55,924 nt of DNA from positions 1 to 55,924 of the forward strand of contig DATHVR010000094.1 of NCBI GenBank assembly GCA_035461175.1. The letters are read 5' to 3'. The notes beneath the pieces were generated by a model. That model worked only from the letters and a program-made list of their open reading frames with translations. It did no database searches and had not been told where the DNA came from. The DNA is from DATHVR01 sp035461175. GTDB lineage: Bacteria; Actinomycetota; Acidimicrobiia; Spongiisociales; ZC4RG35. The translations under genes were made by a program, and so were the position numbers. This document shows, one piece after another, positions 25,260-34,400 of the stretch (position 1 is its first letter; every line of letters begins with the position of its first letter).

Positions 25260-26336
25260 CTAGGCCTCGACTCGGTCCAGCGCCTCAAGGAACCGGGTGT
25301 TCTCGTCGGCGGTGCCCACGGTGACCCTGACCCATTGCTCACCGAAGGTGCGGACGATGATCCCCTGGCGGACGTAGGCGAGGAACGGATCCTCGGCCCG
25401 GGAGCGGAACCAGGCGAAGTTGGTCTGGCTGTCGGCGTGAGTGAGGTTGCGGTCCTCGAGCGCGTCCAGGAGCAGGCGCCTTCCCCGGGCGTTGTCCTCG
25501 ACCCGGGCCGCCAGCCGATTGGGGTCATCCAGCGAGGCCGCCGCCGCCGCCTGGCCGGGCTGAGTCACGGTGAAGGGAGCCTGGGCCCGCCTCATCTCGG
25601 CGATGGTGGAGGGGTGGGCGATGGCGTAACCCACCCGCAGGGCGGCCAGGGAGTAGACCTTGGAAAAGGTCCGGGTCACGACCAGGTTGGTGCGGTCGGC
25701 CGCCAGTGACGCCATCGAACGGTAGTCGGCCGCCGTCACGAACTCCTGATATGCCTCGTCGATCACCACCGTCACCCGCTCGGGGATGTCCTCCACGAAG
25801 GCCGCCACCTCGTCGGTGGAGAGATGGGTCCCGGTGGGGTTGTTGGGATTGCACACGAAAACCAGCGTCGTCTCGTCGTCGATTGCCGTGGCCATCGACT
25901 CGAGATCGAGCCGATGCTCGGCGTCGAGGGGGATCTCCCGACGCTCGCTCATCGCCCACATCGCCCCGAGCCGATAGACGACGAAGGACGGCCAGGCGTA
26001 GACGACGTTGGTGCCCGGCCCGCCGACGGCCAGGGCCATCGTCCGCAACAGCTCGGATGAGCCTCCGCCCAACCAGATCGAGTCACGATGCACGCCGAGC
26101 GTCTCGCCCAGACGGGTGCGCAGCTCATAGCCCTCGTTGTCGGGATAGCGATTGGTGTTCTGCATCACCGAGGACATCGCCTCCAGGGCCTCCGGATAGG
26201 GCCCGAAGGGGCTCTCGTTCGAAGCCAACTTGATGATCCCGGCCGGATCGAGGCCGTGGCGCCGGGCGACCTCCTCGACCGGCAGCCCGGGCTCATAGGG
26301 GGCGATCTGGGCGAGATCGGGACGGTAGGTAGGCAT
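25260..26336 (-). CDS. hisC: Histidinol-phosphate aminotransferase
   Basis: A 358-residue PLP-dependent aminotransferase of class I/II that converts imidazole-acetol phosphate to histidinol phosphate. The Schiff-base Lys is in 'TRTFSKVYSLAALRVGYAI'. 'KLASNESPFGP' and 'PNNPTGTHLSTDEV' are HisC-type substrate and cofactor motifs. Start is the ATG at 26336; the frame runs further up but only through non-protein-like sequence. No other his genes are adjacent. The stop TAG lies in the right CTAG copy of the IS. Some family members use aromatic substrates instead. Confidence 0.88.
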   Translation of the reverse strand: MPTYRPDLAQIAPYEPGLPVEEVARRHGLDPAGIIKLASNESPFGPYPEALEAMSSVMQNTNRYPDNEGYELRTRLGETLGVHRDSIWLGGGSSELLRTMALAVGGPGTNVVYAWPSFVVYRLGAMWAMSERREIPLDAEHRLDLESMATAIDDETTLVFVCNPNNPTGTHLSTDEVAAFVEDIPERVTVVIDEAYQEFVTAADYRSMASLAADRTNLVVTRTFSKVYSLAALRVGYAIAHPSTIAEMRRAQAPFTVTQPGQAAAAASLDDPNRLAARVEDNARGRRLLLDALEDRNLTHADSQTNFAWFRSRAEDPFLAYVRQGIIVRTFGEQWVRVTVGTADENTRFLEALDRVEA

Positions 26337-26410
26337 CGGGGCGAGAATAACCCGGTTGCATTCCAGGGGGTCGACCACACATCGAGCGCGGGTATGGCAC
26401 ACTCGACGCC

Positions 26411-28522
26411 ATGAGCGCTGATCCCCGTCAGGTCGTCGACGCTTCCGAGTATCCACTGGTCCAGGTGATCGATCCCGCCGGCAACCTCGTGGGCGAGGAT
26501 CCCGGGCTCGACCCGGACCTGTACCAGGACCTCTACCGCAACATGGTCCTGGCCCGCACCCTCGATCGCCGGATGCTCGCTCTCCAGCGGCAGGGGCGGG
26601 TCGGCACCTATCCCATGCTGGAGGGGCAGGAAGCGGTCCAGATCGGGTCCGCCCTCGCGCTGGGCGAGCACGACTTCGTCTTCCCCTCCTACCGTGAGCA
26701 TGGCGTCCAGATCGCCCGCGGCCTTCCGATCGAGGTGTTCATGGCCTACTGGCGGGGTCTGCCGAACCGCGACTGGGACCTCGCCCGCTACCGGCAGGGA
26801 ATCGTCACGGTTCCGATCGCCAGCCAACTCCCCCACGCCGTCGGCTACTCCTACGTCACCCGCCTGCGGGGCGAGGACACCGTCACCGCGGTCTACTTCG
26901 GTGATGGCGCCACTTCGGAAGTCGACTTCCACTCCGGGATGAACTTCGCCGGGGTGTGGAAGACTCCCACCGTCTTCATCTGCGCCAACAACCTGTACGC
27001 CATCTCGGTTCCCTACGAGAAGCAGACCGCCTCTCCCACCATCGCTCAGAAGGCCTCCGCCTACGGGTTCGAGGGGAAGCGGGTCGACGGCATGGACCCG
27101 ATCGCCGTCTACCTCGCCACCCGGGAGGCAGTGGAGGCGGCCCGGGCCGGCTCCGGCCCCACCCTTATCGAAGCGCTCACCTACCGGTATGGAGCCCATG
27201 CCACCGCCGACGATGCCCGGCTCTATCGGTCCGCCGCCGAGGAGGAGCAATGGCGCGAGCGGGACCCGATCCGGCGATTGGAAGGGTTCCTCGCCACCCG
27301 GGACGAATGGGATGAGGCCGTCGGCGAGAAGGTGGCCATGGAGACCGCCGACCTGGTCGAGGCCGCCATCACCGAGATCGAAGCCAGGCCCGACCCCGAC
27401 CGCTCGGATGTGGTCAGGCACGCCTTCTCCCGCATCCCCACCCAGGTAGTCGACCAGCTCCACGCCATGCAGAAATCCCACGGCGAACCAGAAACGGACT
27501 TCGACCCCGCCGACGTGTGGGTGCCCGGCGAAGACCAGCTCCCGTCCGGTCCCAGCGAGAAGTGGACCATGGCCCAGGCCATCAACGCCGCCCTCCGCCA
27601 GGCGCTGGAGCGCAACCCCGAGACGATCCTGCTGGGCGAGGACATCGGGGTCTCGGGCGGCGTGTTCCGCATCACCGAGGGCCTGCATCGCGACTTCGGC
27701 GAGGATCGGGTCATCGACACTCCCCTGAACGAGTCGGGGATCGTGGGAACGGCGGTGGGAATGGCGCTGGCGGGCGCCCGACCGGTGGCCGAGATCCAGT
27801 TCGACGGATTCGTCTACCCCGCCTTCGACCAGATCGTGTCGCATCTGGGACGGTTCAGGTACCGCACCCGGGGAAACTCCTCCGTCCCCGTGGTGGTGCG
27901 CTTTCCCAGCGGAGCGGGGATCGGCGCCCACGAGCACCATTGCGACTCGCCCGAGGCCTACTTCGTCCACGCCCCCGGACTCGTGGTGGTGTGCCCATCT
28001 TCGCCCCGCGACGCCAAGGGTCTGCTCGCCGCCGCCCTGGAAGGCGACGACCCCGTCATCTTCCTCGAACCCAAGGTGCTGTATCGGGCAGGACGCGAGG
28101 ACGTCCCCACCGACCATTTCACTCTCCCGATCGGCCGGGCCCGGGTCCGAAAGGACGGGGACGACGCCACCATCGTCACCTACGGGGGGATGGTGCCGGT
28201 GGCACTCGCAGCGGCCGAGTCGGTCGACGCCTCGGTGGAGGTGATCGACCTGCGCACCCTCTTTCCCTGGGACCGCCAGACCGTGCTCGACTCGGTGCGC
28301 CGCACCGGACGGCTGCTGGTCGTCCAGGAACCCCAGGGGGCGGCCGGCGTTGCCTCCGATGTGGCGGCGGTAGTGGCGGAGCAGGCGATCTTCGACCTGG
28401 TCGCTCCCATCCGCCGGGTGACGGGCCTCGATGTCCCCTGGCCCCAGTTCCACATCGAGCGCCACGGCCTGATCGACGCCGATCGGGTGCGGATGGAGCT
28501 CGAAGCACTCCTCGCCGACTGA
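26411..28522 (+). CDS. Fused 2-oxoacid dehydrogenase E1 alpha-beta (pyruvate/branched-chain type)
   Basis: A 703-residue fusion of the two E1 subunits. The alpha half (about 40-345) has the ThDP motif 'YFGDGATSEVDFHSG', ending in an NN pair, and the phosphorylation-loop-like 'TYRYGAHATADDA'. The beta half (about 375-700) has 'LLGEDIGVSGGVFRITEGL', 'DTPLNESGIVGTAVGMALAG' and 'RFPSGAGIGAHEHHCDSPEA'. Together they decarboxylate a 2-oxoacid and acylate a lipoyl E2. These subunits are usually separate genes. No E2 or E3 gene is adjacent. Pyruvate and branched-chain 2-oxoacids are both possible substrates. Confidence 0.88.
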   Translation: MSADPRQVVDASEYPLVQVIDPAGNLVGEDPGLDPDLYQDLYRNMVLARTLDRRMLALQRQGRVGTYPMLEGQEAVQIGSALALGEHDFVFPSYREHGVQIARGLPIEVFMAYWRGLPNRDWDLARYRQGIVTVPIASQLPHAVGYSYVTRLRGEDTVTAVYFGDGATSEVDFHSGMNFAGVWKTPTVFICANNLYAISVPYEKQTASPTIAQKASAYGFEGKRVDGMDPIAVYLATREAVEAARAGSGPTLIEALTYRYGAHATADDARLYRSAAEEEQWRERDPIRRLEGFLATRDEWDEAVGEKVAMETADLVEAAITEIEARPDPDRSDVVRHAFSRIPTQVVDQLHAMQKSHGEPETDFDPADVWVPGEDQLPSGPSEKWTMAQAINAALRQALERNPETILLGEDIGVSGGVFRITEGLHRDFGEDRVIDTPLNESGIVGTAVGMALAGARPVAEIQFDGFVYPAFDQIVSHLGRFRYRTRGNSSVPVVVRFPSGAGIGAHEHHCDSPEAYFVHAPGLVVVCPSSPRDAKGLLAAALEGDDPVIFLEPKVLYRAGREDVPTDHFTLPIGRARVRKDGDDATIVTYGGMVPVALAAAESVDASVEVIDLRTLFPWDRQTVLDSVRRTGRLLVVQEPQGAAGVASDVAAVVAEQAIFDLVAPIRRVTGLDVPWPQFHIERHGLIDADRVRMELEALLAD

Positions 28523-28523
28523 A

Positions 28524-29303
28524 GTGGCGGTTCCCACCTTCGATCCCACCGCACCGCTCCACCACCGCGGAACCAGCGGGCACGCGGTCGTGTTGCTCCA
28601 TGGCTTCACCGGCCAGCCCGGGCATTGGTTGCCGTTCGCCGAGGACCTCATGGAGCGCGGGCACAGCCTGGTGGCCCCGCTGCTCCCCGGCCACGGTCCG
28701 GGACCCGAGCGCCTGATCGGCCACCGGCTAGACGACTGGGTCGAAACGGCAGTGGAAGCGGCCGGCTCGGTCGCCGACCATGGGCGACTTCATCTGGTCG
28801 GCCTCTCGCTGGGAGGCCTGGTGGCGATTCTGGCTGCCGGACCGACCGGCGCCACCAGCCTCGCCACCGTCAATTCTCCGGTTCTCGTCCGGGATCTGCG
28901 CTTCTATCTGGCACCGGTGGCCCATCGCCTGGTGCCGGAGACTCTCGCCACTCAGACGGAGGTGCCCGATCCGATCCTGGCCCATCTCTGGAGCCCGTGG
29001 GAGACCCAGCCCACCGCCGGCGTCGCCGAGCTGGTGGAGGGAGTCGTCAAGGCACTGTCGGCCGCCGGGCGGCTGCGGCGCCGAGCCCTCGTGGTCCAGT
29101 CCCGGAACGACGAGGTGGTGTACCCGGTCTCGGCCCGCATCCTCGCCGCCCGACTGCGGGCCCGGCTCGTGTGGCTCTCCGACACTCGCCACAATACGCT
29201 TCTCGATCCTTCCCGAAACCGTCTGCACCGGATCTTGCTCCGCCACCTCGAGGCGGGGACACCACCCGTGACGCCCCCGGAGTTCGAAGAGCAACTAGCC
29301 TGA
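28524..29303 (+). CDS. Alpha/beta hydrolase (esterase/lipase type)
   Basis: A 259-residue cytoplasmic hydrolase starting at a GTG one base after the E1 stop. It has the oxyanion-hole motif HGFTGQP (about 31-37), nucleophile elbow GLSLGG (Ser about 94), Asp in 'QSRNDEVVYPVSA' and His in 'SDTRHNTLLD'. The layout is closest to carboxylesterase Est30 or monoacylglycerol lipase. Close spacing suggests co-transcription with the E1 gene. The natural substrate is unknown. Confidence 0.85.
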   Translation: MAVPTFDPTAPLHHRGTSGHAVVLLHGFTGQPGHWLPFAEDLMERGHSLVAPLLPGHGPGPERLIGHRLDDWVETAVEAAGSVADHGRLHLVGLSLGGLVAILAAGPTGATSLATVNSPVLVRDLRFYLAPVAHRLVPETLATQTEVPDPILAHLWSPWETQPTAGVAELVEGVVKALSAAGRLRRRALVVQSRNDEVVYPVSARILAARLRARLVWLSDTRHNTLLDPSRNRLHRILLRHLEAGTPPVTPPEFEEQLA

Positions 29304-29312
29304 CGTGCCGAC

Positions 29313-29537
29313 ATGGCCATCGGCAAGAAACGGGCCCACAACCGGCGCAGCCGACGCAAGGCAGCCGCCGACTGCAAACAGGGCAACCATCGCTACGGAT
29401 CCCCGCGCTACATCGGCGGCGGGATGACCCGTCAGACCTGCTCGGTGTGCCGGGCGGTGTCGATCGACATCACCCGGGCCGACGCGCCGGCCGTCCAACC
29501 CTCGACGGATTCCGCCTCGTCCCGCCCCCGCCGGTGA
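29313..29537 (+). CDS. Small zinc-ribbon-like protein, 74 residues
   Basis: A basic protein starting 'MAIGKKRAHNRRSRRKAAAD'. A possible metal site follows, C-x4-H ('CKQGNH') then C-x2-C ('TCSVC') 17 residues later. The tail is Ser/Pro/Arg rich. Its stop overlaps the GTG start of the MutT1-like gene (GTGA), so they are probably co-translated. The N-terminal charge would suit nucleic acid binding; the function is unknown. Confidence 0.65.
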   Translation: MAIGKKRAHNRRSRRKAAADCKQGNHRYGSPRYIGGGMTRQTCSVCRAVSIDITRADAPAVQPSTDSASSRPRR

Positions 29538-30418
29538 GCCGCGACACCCCTCCGGACCTCATCCGCGCCGCCGGGGGCATGATCGTCCGCGGCGTGCGTT
29601 TCGAAGAATCCGAGATCGTGGTCGTCCACCGCCCCCGATACGACGATTGGACGCTTCCCAAGGGCAAGGAAGACCCGGGTGAGTCATCGCTCGATTGCGC
29701 CGCCCGCGAGGTCCTCGAGGAGACCGGTCTTCGAGTTCGCGTAGTGGGCCATGCCGGCACCGCCCACTACCGGGCCGATGGGAAGCCCAAGCAGGTCGAG
29801 TACTACCTGATGCGGCCCTATCGCTTCGCCGGATTCGAGCCAAATGCCGAGGTCGACACGGTGCGATGGATTCCCCTCTCGGAGGCAAGATCCATCCTGA
29901 CGTACGACTTCGATCGGGACCTGGTGGCGGAGGTGGACCTGCAGGGCATGCTGGCTTACACCGACCTGCACCTGGTCCGTCACGGCGCCGCCGGGAATCG
30001 CTCGGAGTGGGACGCCCCCGACCACCTGCGCCCCCTCACGGACAAAGGCTTCGCTCAGGCCCGGGCTCTGGCCACAGAACTGGACGGGATCGGGATCACA
30101 CGGATCCTCACCAGCCCCTACGTGCGCTGTGTGCAGACCGTCGAGGCGCTGGCCGACCGGTTGGGAATCGAGGTCGAGACGACCGACGCCCTGGCCGAGG
30201 GTGCCGACCAGCGCCAGATTGCCGACCTGATCGACGAGGTGACCGGCACCAGCACCGTGCTCTCCTCCCACGGCGACGTCATCCCGGCCATGCTCCAGCG
30301 GCTGCAATGGATGGGGGTGGAGTTCCTGTCTCCCTTCGAATGCAAGAAGGGCTCGACCTGGGTGGTCGGCCACGACGGCCTCGGCTTCGACGAAGCGATC
30401 TACCTACGGCCTCCGTGA
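29534..30418 (+). CDS. NUDIX hydrolase and histidine phosphatase fusion (MutT1-like)
   Basis: A 294-residue two-domain protein. The NUDIX domain (about 8-135) has the box G-x5-E-x7-REVLEETGL inside 'DPGESSLDCAAREVLEETGL'. The histidine phosphatase domain (about 145-294) has the RHG motif in 'LHLVRHGAAGN' and the distal His in 'VLSSHGDVIPAML'. The same fusion is known as mycobacterial MutT1, which degrades 8-oxo-dGTP and related nucleotides or diadenosine polyphosphates. The GTG start overlaps the previous stop. A 48-bp palindrome lies beyond its 3' end. Confidence 0.9.
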   Translation: MSRDTPPDLIRAAGGMIVRGVRFEESEIVVVHRPRYDDWTLPKGKEDPGESSLDCAAREVLEETGLRVRVVGHAGTAHYRADGKPKQVEYYLMRPYRFAGFEPNAEVDTVRWIPLSEARSILTYDFDRDLVAEVDLQGMLAYTDLHLVRHGAAGNRSEWDAPDHLRPLTDKGFAQARALATELDGIGITRILTSPYVRCVQTVEALADRLGIEVETTDALAEGADQRQIADLIDEVTGTSTVLSSHGDVIPAMLQRLQWMGVEFLSPFECKKGSTWVVGHDGLGFDEAIYLRPP

Positions 30419-30450
30419 CGGGTCGACCGTCTCGCTAGCCGCCGTATCGG

Positions 30451-30470
30451 GTGGTGAGTGGTGAGTAGTG
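30451..30470. repeat. Heptamer tandem repeat (GTGGTGA)n
   Basis: Nearly three units of a 7-bp repeat, GTGGTGA GTGGTGA GTAGTG, in the convergent gap after the MutT1-like gene. It belongs to the GGTGAGT heptamer family also found near 11642, 41261, 50580 and 51723. Confidence 0.7.
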
Positions 30471-30485
30471 GGCCCCAAGAACCCG

Positions 30486-30533
30486 TTTTCGCGACAGAAT
30501 TGCACGCCATGGCGCGCAATTCTGTCGCGAAAA
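30486..30533. repeat. 48-bp near-perfect palindrome
   Basis: Two 24-bp arms meet at CCATGG with one A/C mismatch (30504 against 30515) and begin TTTTCGCGACAG. The U-rich end on either strand makes it a good bidirectional terminator for the convergent genes ending at 30418 and 30675. A related copy begins at 55890. Confidence 0.85.
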
Positions 30534-30674
30534 TCCCATGGGGTTCCCCACGACCCGGAGCGTTCGACGACAGACGACCTGCCGGCGAGAGACAGGCCAG
30601 CGGATGGCCCCAGGGTTCAAGGAGAGGTCCTCACGAGCAGCCGCGGGGGGTTAGAGGGGGGTCGTCCCGGTTGA

Positions 30675-31196
30675 TCATTTCCTGACGGCGGCGGCGGGGA
30701 GGGTGCCGTTGGCGTGGGTGGCGCTCTCCACCGTGACGAAGGCGTCGGGGTTGTGGCCACGGATCAGGGCCATCACCGGTTCCACCTGGCGGCGAGGCAC
30801 CACCGAGAAGGTGATGCGCACCTCTCCGTAGGCACCTTCGCCGTTGACCACGGTGACGGCGTAACCGGCCTCGTGGAGGACGCTGCCGACCGGCGGCGAG
30901 GCGATCGGCGAGACGACCCGAACCAGGCGGCTGCCCAGGCCGATCTGCCGTTCGATTCTCGATCCGAGCATGGTTCCGGCCGCATACCCACCGGCGTAGC
31001 CGACGATCTTCAGCGGCTCGGTCAGATCGGAGAGCACCTGGGCGGCCGCCAGCACCCACACGAGGGATTCGAAGAACGCCGTGGCGCCCGCCAGGCGGGT
31101 GTGGCCCTGCACAACAAACTGGATGCGCAGCGTCCCGAGACTGACGTCGACCAGACGCAGGCAGAAGATCACGAGGGCAGCAAAAAGGAGGTTCAT
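30675..31196 (-). CDS. UPF0316 family membrane protein (DUF5698 and DUF2179)
   Basis: A 173-residue protein from the ATG at 31196. It has three hydrophobic helices in the N-terminal ~85 residues ('LVIFCLRLVDVSLGTLRIQF', 'TAFFESLVWVLAAAQVLSDL', 'IVGYAGGYAAGTMLGSRIE') and a small soluble domain at the C-terminus ('SVLHEAGYAVTVVNGEGAYG', 'ITFSVVPRRQVEPVMALIRG') typical of DUF2179. The function of the family is unknown. Frame upstream of the ATG begins with a TTG and adds only seven residues. Confidence 0.85.
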   Translation of the reverse strand: MNLLFAALVIFCLRLVDVSLGTLRIQFVVQGHTRLAGATAFFESLVWVLAAAQVLSDLTEPLKIVGYAGGYAAGTMLGSRIERQIGLGSRLVRVVSPIASPPVGSVLHEAGYAVTVVNGEGAYGEVRITFSVVPRRQVEPVMALIRGHNPDAFVTVESATHANGTLPAAAVRK

Positions 31197-31415
31197 AGCG
31201 GACCGGGGAAGGGGCAAAGGTCTACACCCAGATTCTACCTGTATGGAACCAGCGGCCCATTAGCGCGCAAAAGAATCCAGGCTACGATCAGGCGGTCGCC
31301 GGTGCGGGGAGACGCTTCCCGAGTTCTCCAGACCCCCTCAGGACGTCTACCCGCCCGGCGGCTCTACAGGGAGGTAGTACCCGGCGGCCGCCGAGTGTTA
31401 CAGGAAATCTCCCGA

Positions 31416-34400
31416 TCACTCCGATGCGAGTCCCAGCGCCTGATCGACCAGGTATGCCTGCTGCTCGCGATGGACCCGGGCCGACCCGGTGGCGGGGCTA
31501 CCAGCCGGCTTTCGCCCGGCATAGACCGGCTCCTGACCGAAGATCTCTCGCAGCTGTGGCCACAGGAATCGGTAGGCACCCATGTTCTCCGGTTCCTCCT
31601 GGCACCACACCAGGGTCGCATCCGTGTATTGCTCGGCCAGGCGTTCCAGTTCCTCGGCCGGAAGCGGATGAAGCTGGGCGAGCCGGACGATGGCGACGTC
31701 GTCGAGTTCCGCCTCCCGGCGCCGGGCATCGAGGTCGTGGTACACCTTGCCGGCACACAGGACCAGCCGGGAGGCGCCCTCCACATCGTCGGGCACCAGG
31801 GCCTCGAATCGACCGGATTCGAGGTCGGCCGCCCTGACAAAAGAAGCGCGGGAGCGAAGCAGGGACTTGGGGGTAAACACGATCAGCGGCTTCTGCGGGC
31901 GCCGCAGAGCCTGGCGCCGGAGCAGGTGGAAGTACTGCCCCGACGTGGCGGGGATCGCCACCCGCAGGTTGTCCCCGGCTGCCAGCTCCAGGAACCGCTC
32001 GATGCGAGCCGACGAATGCTCGGGGCCCTGACCCTCGTATCCGTGGGGCAGCAGCAGGGTGAGCCCGGACGATTGTCCCCATTTGGCCTCGCCGGCGGCG
32101 ATGAACTGGTCGAACACCACCTGGGCTCCATTGGCGAAGTCGCCGTACTGAGCCTCCCACATCACCAGGGCCTCGGGCCACTCGATCGAGTATCCGTACT
32201 CGAACCCGACGGCCGCGAACTCGGACAGGAGCGAGTCGACGATCCGCACCCGTGTCTCCCCGGCCGTCAGGGTCTCCAGCGGCGCCCACACCTCGCCGGT
32301 CCGGTAGTCGGTCAGCTCCGCATGCCGGTGGCTGAAGGTGCCCCGGCGAGAGTCCTCGCCCGCCAGGCGGATGGGGACACCCTCCAGCGCCAGCGAACCG
32401 AAGGCGAGCGCCTCCGCCGTCCCCCAGTCGATGATGTCGTCCTCGAGGGCGGAGCTCCGTTCGGCCACGATCCGCTCCAGCTTGGGATGGACCGTGAACC
32501 CCTCGGGTACGTCGGCGATGTGGTGGAGAACCTGTTCGAGCCGCTCCCGGTCCACGCCGGTGGGGGGATCGCTGTCATCTGCCCCCGCCGCAGCGGCGGC
32601 GGGCACGGTGGTTGGCTCCTTGCTGGTCTTGAAGGCGGCATCGAGCATCTGGCGGTATTCGAAGAGGATGCCGTCGGCCTCGTCCTCCGAGAGGAGGTCG
32701 TTGGCCATGAGCCGATCCAGATACAGCTTCCGCACCGACGGGTGCTCGTCGATCCGCTTGTACATCAGCGGCTGGGTGTAGGAGGGCTCATCGCCCTCGT
32801 TGTGCCCCCGGCGCCGGTAACACACCATGTCGATGACGACGTCCTTGTGGAAGGTCTGACGGAACTCGAAGGCGAGCCGGGCCACCCGGGTCACGGCCTC
32901 GGGGTCGTCGCCATTGACGTGGAAGATGGGAGCCTGAACGGTCTTGGCGACGTCGGTGGCGTAGAAACTTGACCGGGCGTCGAGGGTGGAGGTCGTGAAG
33001 CCGACCTGGTTGTTGACGACCACATGGATCGTGCCGCCGGTGCGATACCCCCGCAACTGGGAGAGGTTGTGGGTCTCGACGACGACTCCCTGGCCGGCAT
33101 AGGCGGCATCACCGTGCATGAGGATCGGCAGCACCCGCCGGTGTCCGTCCGGTCCGACCTTCTCCTGCTTCGCCCGGGCCACTCCCTCCAGAACAGGATC
33201 GACGGCCTCGAGGTGGCTGGGGTTGGCCACCACTTCCACCCCGATGTCGCCCGCCGCCGATTCATATGTCCCGGTCGCTCCGAGGTGGTACTTCACGTCG
33301 TCGGCGCCCCCCTCGACACCCGGAAGGAGGTCGCCGTCGAACTCCCGGAAGATCCGCGGCAGCGGCTTGCCGATGATGTTGGTGAGGACGTTGAGCCGGC
33401 CCCGATGGGCCATACCGATGACCGCCTCCGACATGCCGTCGCCGGTGGCCGCAGTCAGGACGGAGTCGAGCATCGGAATCAGACTCTCACACCCTTCCAG
33501 ACCGAAGCGTTTCTGACCTACGTACTTGGTGTGGAGGAACGTCTCGAACGACTCGGCCTCGTTGAGCTTGCGCAGGATCTGCATCCGCTCCTCTGGCAAC
33601 GCCGGGCTGGGCGTCACCTCGACCCGGTCCTGAATCCAGCGCTTCTGACCCGGCTCCTGGATGTGCATGTACTCGACCCCGACCGTGCGGCAGTAGGCAT
33701 CTCGAAGGAGGGAGAGGATGCTGCCCAGGGTCATGGTTTCCCGTCCCAGGATGCCGCCGGTGGCGAACTCGCGATCGAGGTCCCAAATCGTCAACCCGTA
33801 GGACAGCGGGTTCAGCTCCTCGAACATGCGGGGAGGCTCCATCCGCAGGGGATCGAGGTCGGCGAGGAGATGACCCCGGACGCGGTAGGCATTGATGATG
33901 CGGAAGACGTTGGCCTGCTTGGCGATCCAGTCGTCGCTGCCGATCGGTGGGTTCTCGTCCTTCGCCCAGCGGGCGGGCGTGTAGGGAATCGAGAGCGAAC
34001 GGAAGATCTCGTCGTAGAACTCGTCCTCGCCCAGGAGCAGCTGGTGGATGCGGGCCAGGAACTCCCCCGACTGTGCGCCCTGGATGACGCGATGGTCGTA
34101 GGTGGAGGTGATGCTGATGATCCGGCCGACGCCCTGGCGGGCCAGGTAGGCGGCATCAGCCCCCTGGTACTCGGGCGGATAGGCGATGGCTCCAACTCCC
34201 ACGATCACGCCCTGGTCGGGCATGAGCCGGGGCACCGACTGCACCGTGCCGATCGTCCCCGGGTTGGTGAGGGTGGCAGTCGTCCCGGCGAAGTCGTCGG
34301 GGCTGAGCTTGTTGTTGCGGGTTTTGGCGACCAGGACCTCGTACGCCTCCCAGAAGCCACGGAAGTCCATCTGGTCGGCAGCCTTGACCGCCGGCACCAA

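Larger units (their letters stand above)
24177..25263 (-). mobile_element. IS481-family insertion sequence with CTAG target duplication
   Basis: The element proper is 24181-25259 (1,079 bp) with CTAG at both edges (24177-24180 and 25260-25263), matching the known preference of IS481 for CTAG-containing sites. Terminal repeats start TTGTG and match at 21 of the first 27 positions, including GGGGA and GTTGTCCTTG. It contains one intact transposase gene. The left CTAG supplies the transposase stop and the M23 peptidase stop; the right CTAG supplies the hisC stop. Confidence 0.9.

Noticed and set aside
26165..28651. 828-codon minus-strand ORF opposite the E1 fusion gene
   Set aside because: Most of its length is antisense to a conserved enzyme and has shadow-like composition.
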